Shown here: one piece after another, positions 63,517-64,000 of the stretch | How the letters are laid out: each line of letters begins with the position of its first letter | Numbering within the stretch: the stretch's first letter is position 1 | DNA from: Achromobacter insuavis | GTDB taxonomy: Bacteria; Pseudomonadota; Gammaproteobacteria; Burkholderiales; Burkholderiaceae_B | NCBI RefSeq assembly: GCF_902859645.1 | Contig: NZ_CADIJR010000002.1 | Location: forward strand, 124,001 to 188,000 | Direction of reading: 5' to 3' | DNA: 64,000 nt | Translations under genes and position numbers: made by a program | The notes under the pieces: model-generated | Told to the model about the DNA's origin: nothing | Databases searched by the model: none | What the model saw: the letters and a program-made list of their open reading frames with translations, nothing else

Positions 63517-63864
63517 TCAATGCAATTTGGGATCGGGGAACGGCAGCTTGTCCTGCGACATGCTGGGCTGGGCCTTCCACTTCTTGCCCTGCTTGTAGAA
63601 ATCCATCTGGTTCTCGTTGACCGCGGCGCCCATCGTCACCGCCACCGTGCAGGCGACCTGCCCCGCGTGGGAGGCCTGTTCCGCGGCCACGCAGGTGCCC
63701 AGCTTGACCTCGGACGGGCGCGACAGGCCGGTGCCCGCGAGCATGTCGACGATCGCATCCGTGGCCTCGGGAATGGTGGGCAGGACCAGGTTCTGGGCCT
63801 GGGCCCAGGCGGAAACACTCATCAGTGCGAGCACCGTTGCCAGGCGGATGCGGGACTTGGCCAT
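63517..63864 (-). CDS. Small secreted protein of unknown function, 115 aa
   Basis: A signal peptide (MAKSRIRLATVLALMSVSAW to AQAQ, about residues 1-24) precedes a short mature part with two cysteines (GTCVAAEQASHAGQVACTVA) likely joined in the periplasm, and a C-terminal YKQGKKWKAQPSMSQDKLPF. No family recognised. It converges on rho; the repeat region lies between them. Confidence 0.7.
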   Translation of the reverse strand: MAKSRIRLATVLALMSVSAWAQAQNLVLPTIPEATDAIVDMLAGTGLSRPSEVKLGTCVAAEQASHAGQVACTVAVTMGAAVNENQMDFYKQGKKWKAQPSMSQDKLPFPDPKLH

Positions 63865-63968
63865 GCGACGACTCCATCAGTAGCGGGACTGACGAGAGAT
63901 TAATGGCGCCGCCGCGTTGCTGTCTGTACGGTCTGTATCCCAATGTCAGGAAACCGCGGCCAGCCGGA

Positions 63969-64000
63969 TCAGTGCTCGATGAACTCTTCCAGGCTGCGCG
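63969..64000 (-). CDS. C-terminal end of a gene running off the right edge
   Basis: On the minus strand the window edge leads into codons giving RSLEEFIEH and the stop TGA at 63969-63971. Only ten codons are visible, so no function can be given. The gap to the secreted-protein gene (about 100 bp) holds nothing else. Confidence 0.35.
   Translation of the reverse strand, partial: RSLEEFIEH

Overview
The window is GC-rich bacterial chromosome from a betaproteobacterium of the family Alcaligenaceae, most likely Achromobacter or Bordetella. I infer this from gene content and protein wording: rpsU-dnaG-rpoD, hfq-hflX-hflK-hflC-hisZ-purA, rlmN-rodZ-ispG-hisS-bamB-der-hisC and ectRABCD. No rRNA operon, insertion sequence or CRISPR array was seen.

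Layout. (1) 1-5384 is the end of a prophage or integrative element. It starts inside a reverse transcriptase with the GNLSSQ and YVDD motifs typical of diversity-generating retroelements (DGRs). A tightly packed run of small plus-strand phage genes follows, ending in a DUF4224 protein and a tyrosine recombinase. The element abuts the 3' end of a CAU tRNA that lies 7 nt after rpoD. (2) 5395-27425 is minus-strand core genome: the macromolecular-synthesis operon rpsU-dnaG-rpoD-tRNA, a phosphoribosyltransferase, hfq-hflX-hflK-hflC, hisZ-purA, and the run ndk, rlmN, rodZ-like, ispG, hisS, yfgM-like, bamB, der, hisC. (3) valS (plus strand) is followed by an accessory amine or amino-acid cluster (FAD oxidase, ABC transporter, XRE-cupin regulator). 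(4) 35428-41699 holds rpsP-rimM-trmD without rplS directly after it, a secreted protein, a TusA-like gene, alaS and a lipoprotein. (5) 41946-47724 holds a solute-binding protein coupled to a DadA-like oxidase, an iron-sulfur flavoreductase, panD, a guanidinium exporter behind a clear guanidine-II (mini-ykkC) riboswitch, and a MOSC protein. (6) 47849-51728 is the ectoine/hydroxyectoine operon, with its MarR-type regulator as first gene and a near-consensus promoter plus operator. (7) 51948-56211 holds an RpiR regulator, a class III aminotransferase, a DUF418 membrane protein and a TetR regulator. (8) 56353-64000 holds parC, a YcxB-like gene and parE, then trxA and rho, a small secreted protein, and the tail of one more gene.

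How it works together. Most of the window is housekeeping: translation (valS, alaS, hisS, rpsU, rpsP, tRNA modification), replication and transcription (dnaG, rpoD, parC/parE, rho), RNA chaperoning (hfq) and envelope quality control (hflK/hflC, bamB, yfgM). Adaptive parts are the ectoine operon (osmotic stress), the guanidine-responsive exporter, the amine-uptake cluster and the prophage. The variable region and template repeat of the putative DGR would lie left of position 1 and cannot be inspected here.
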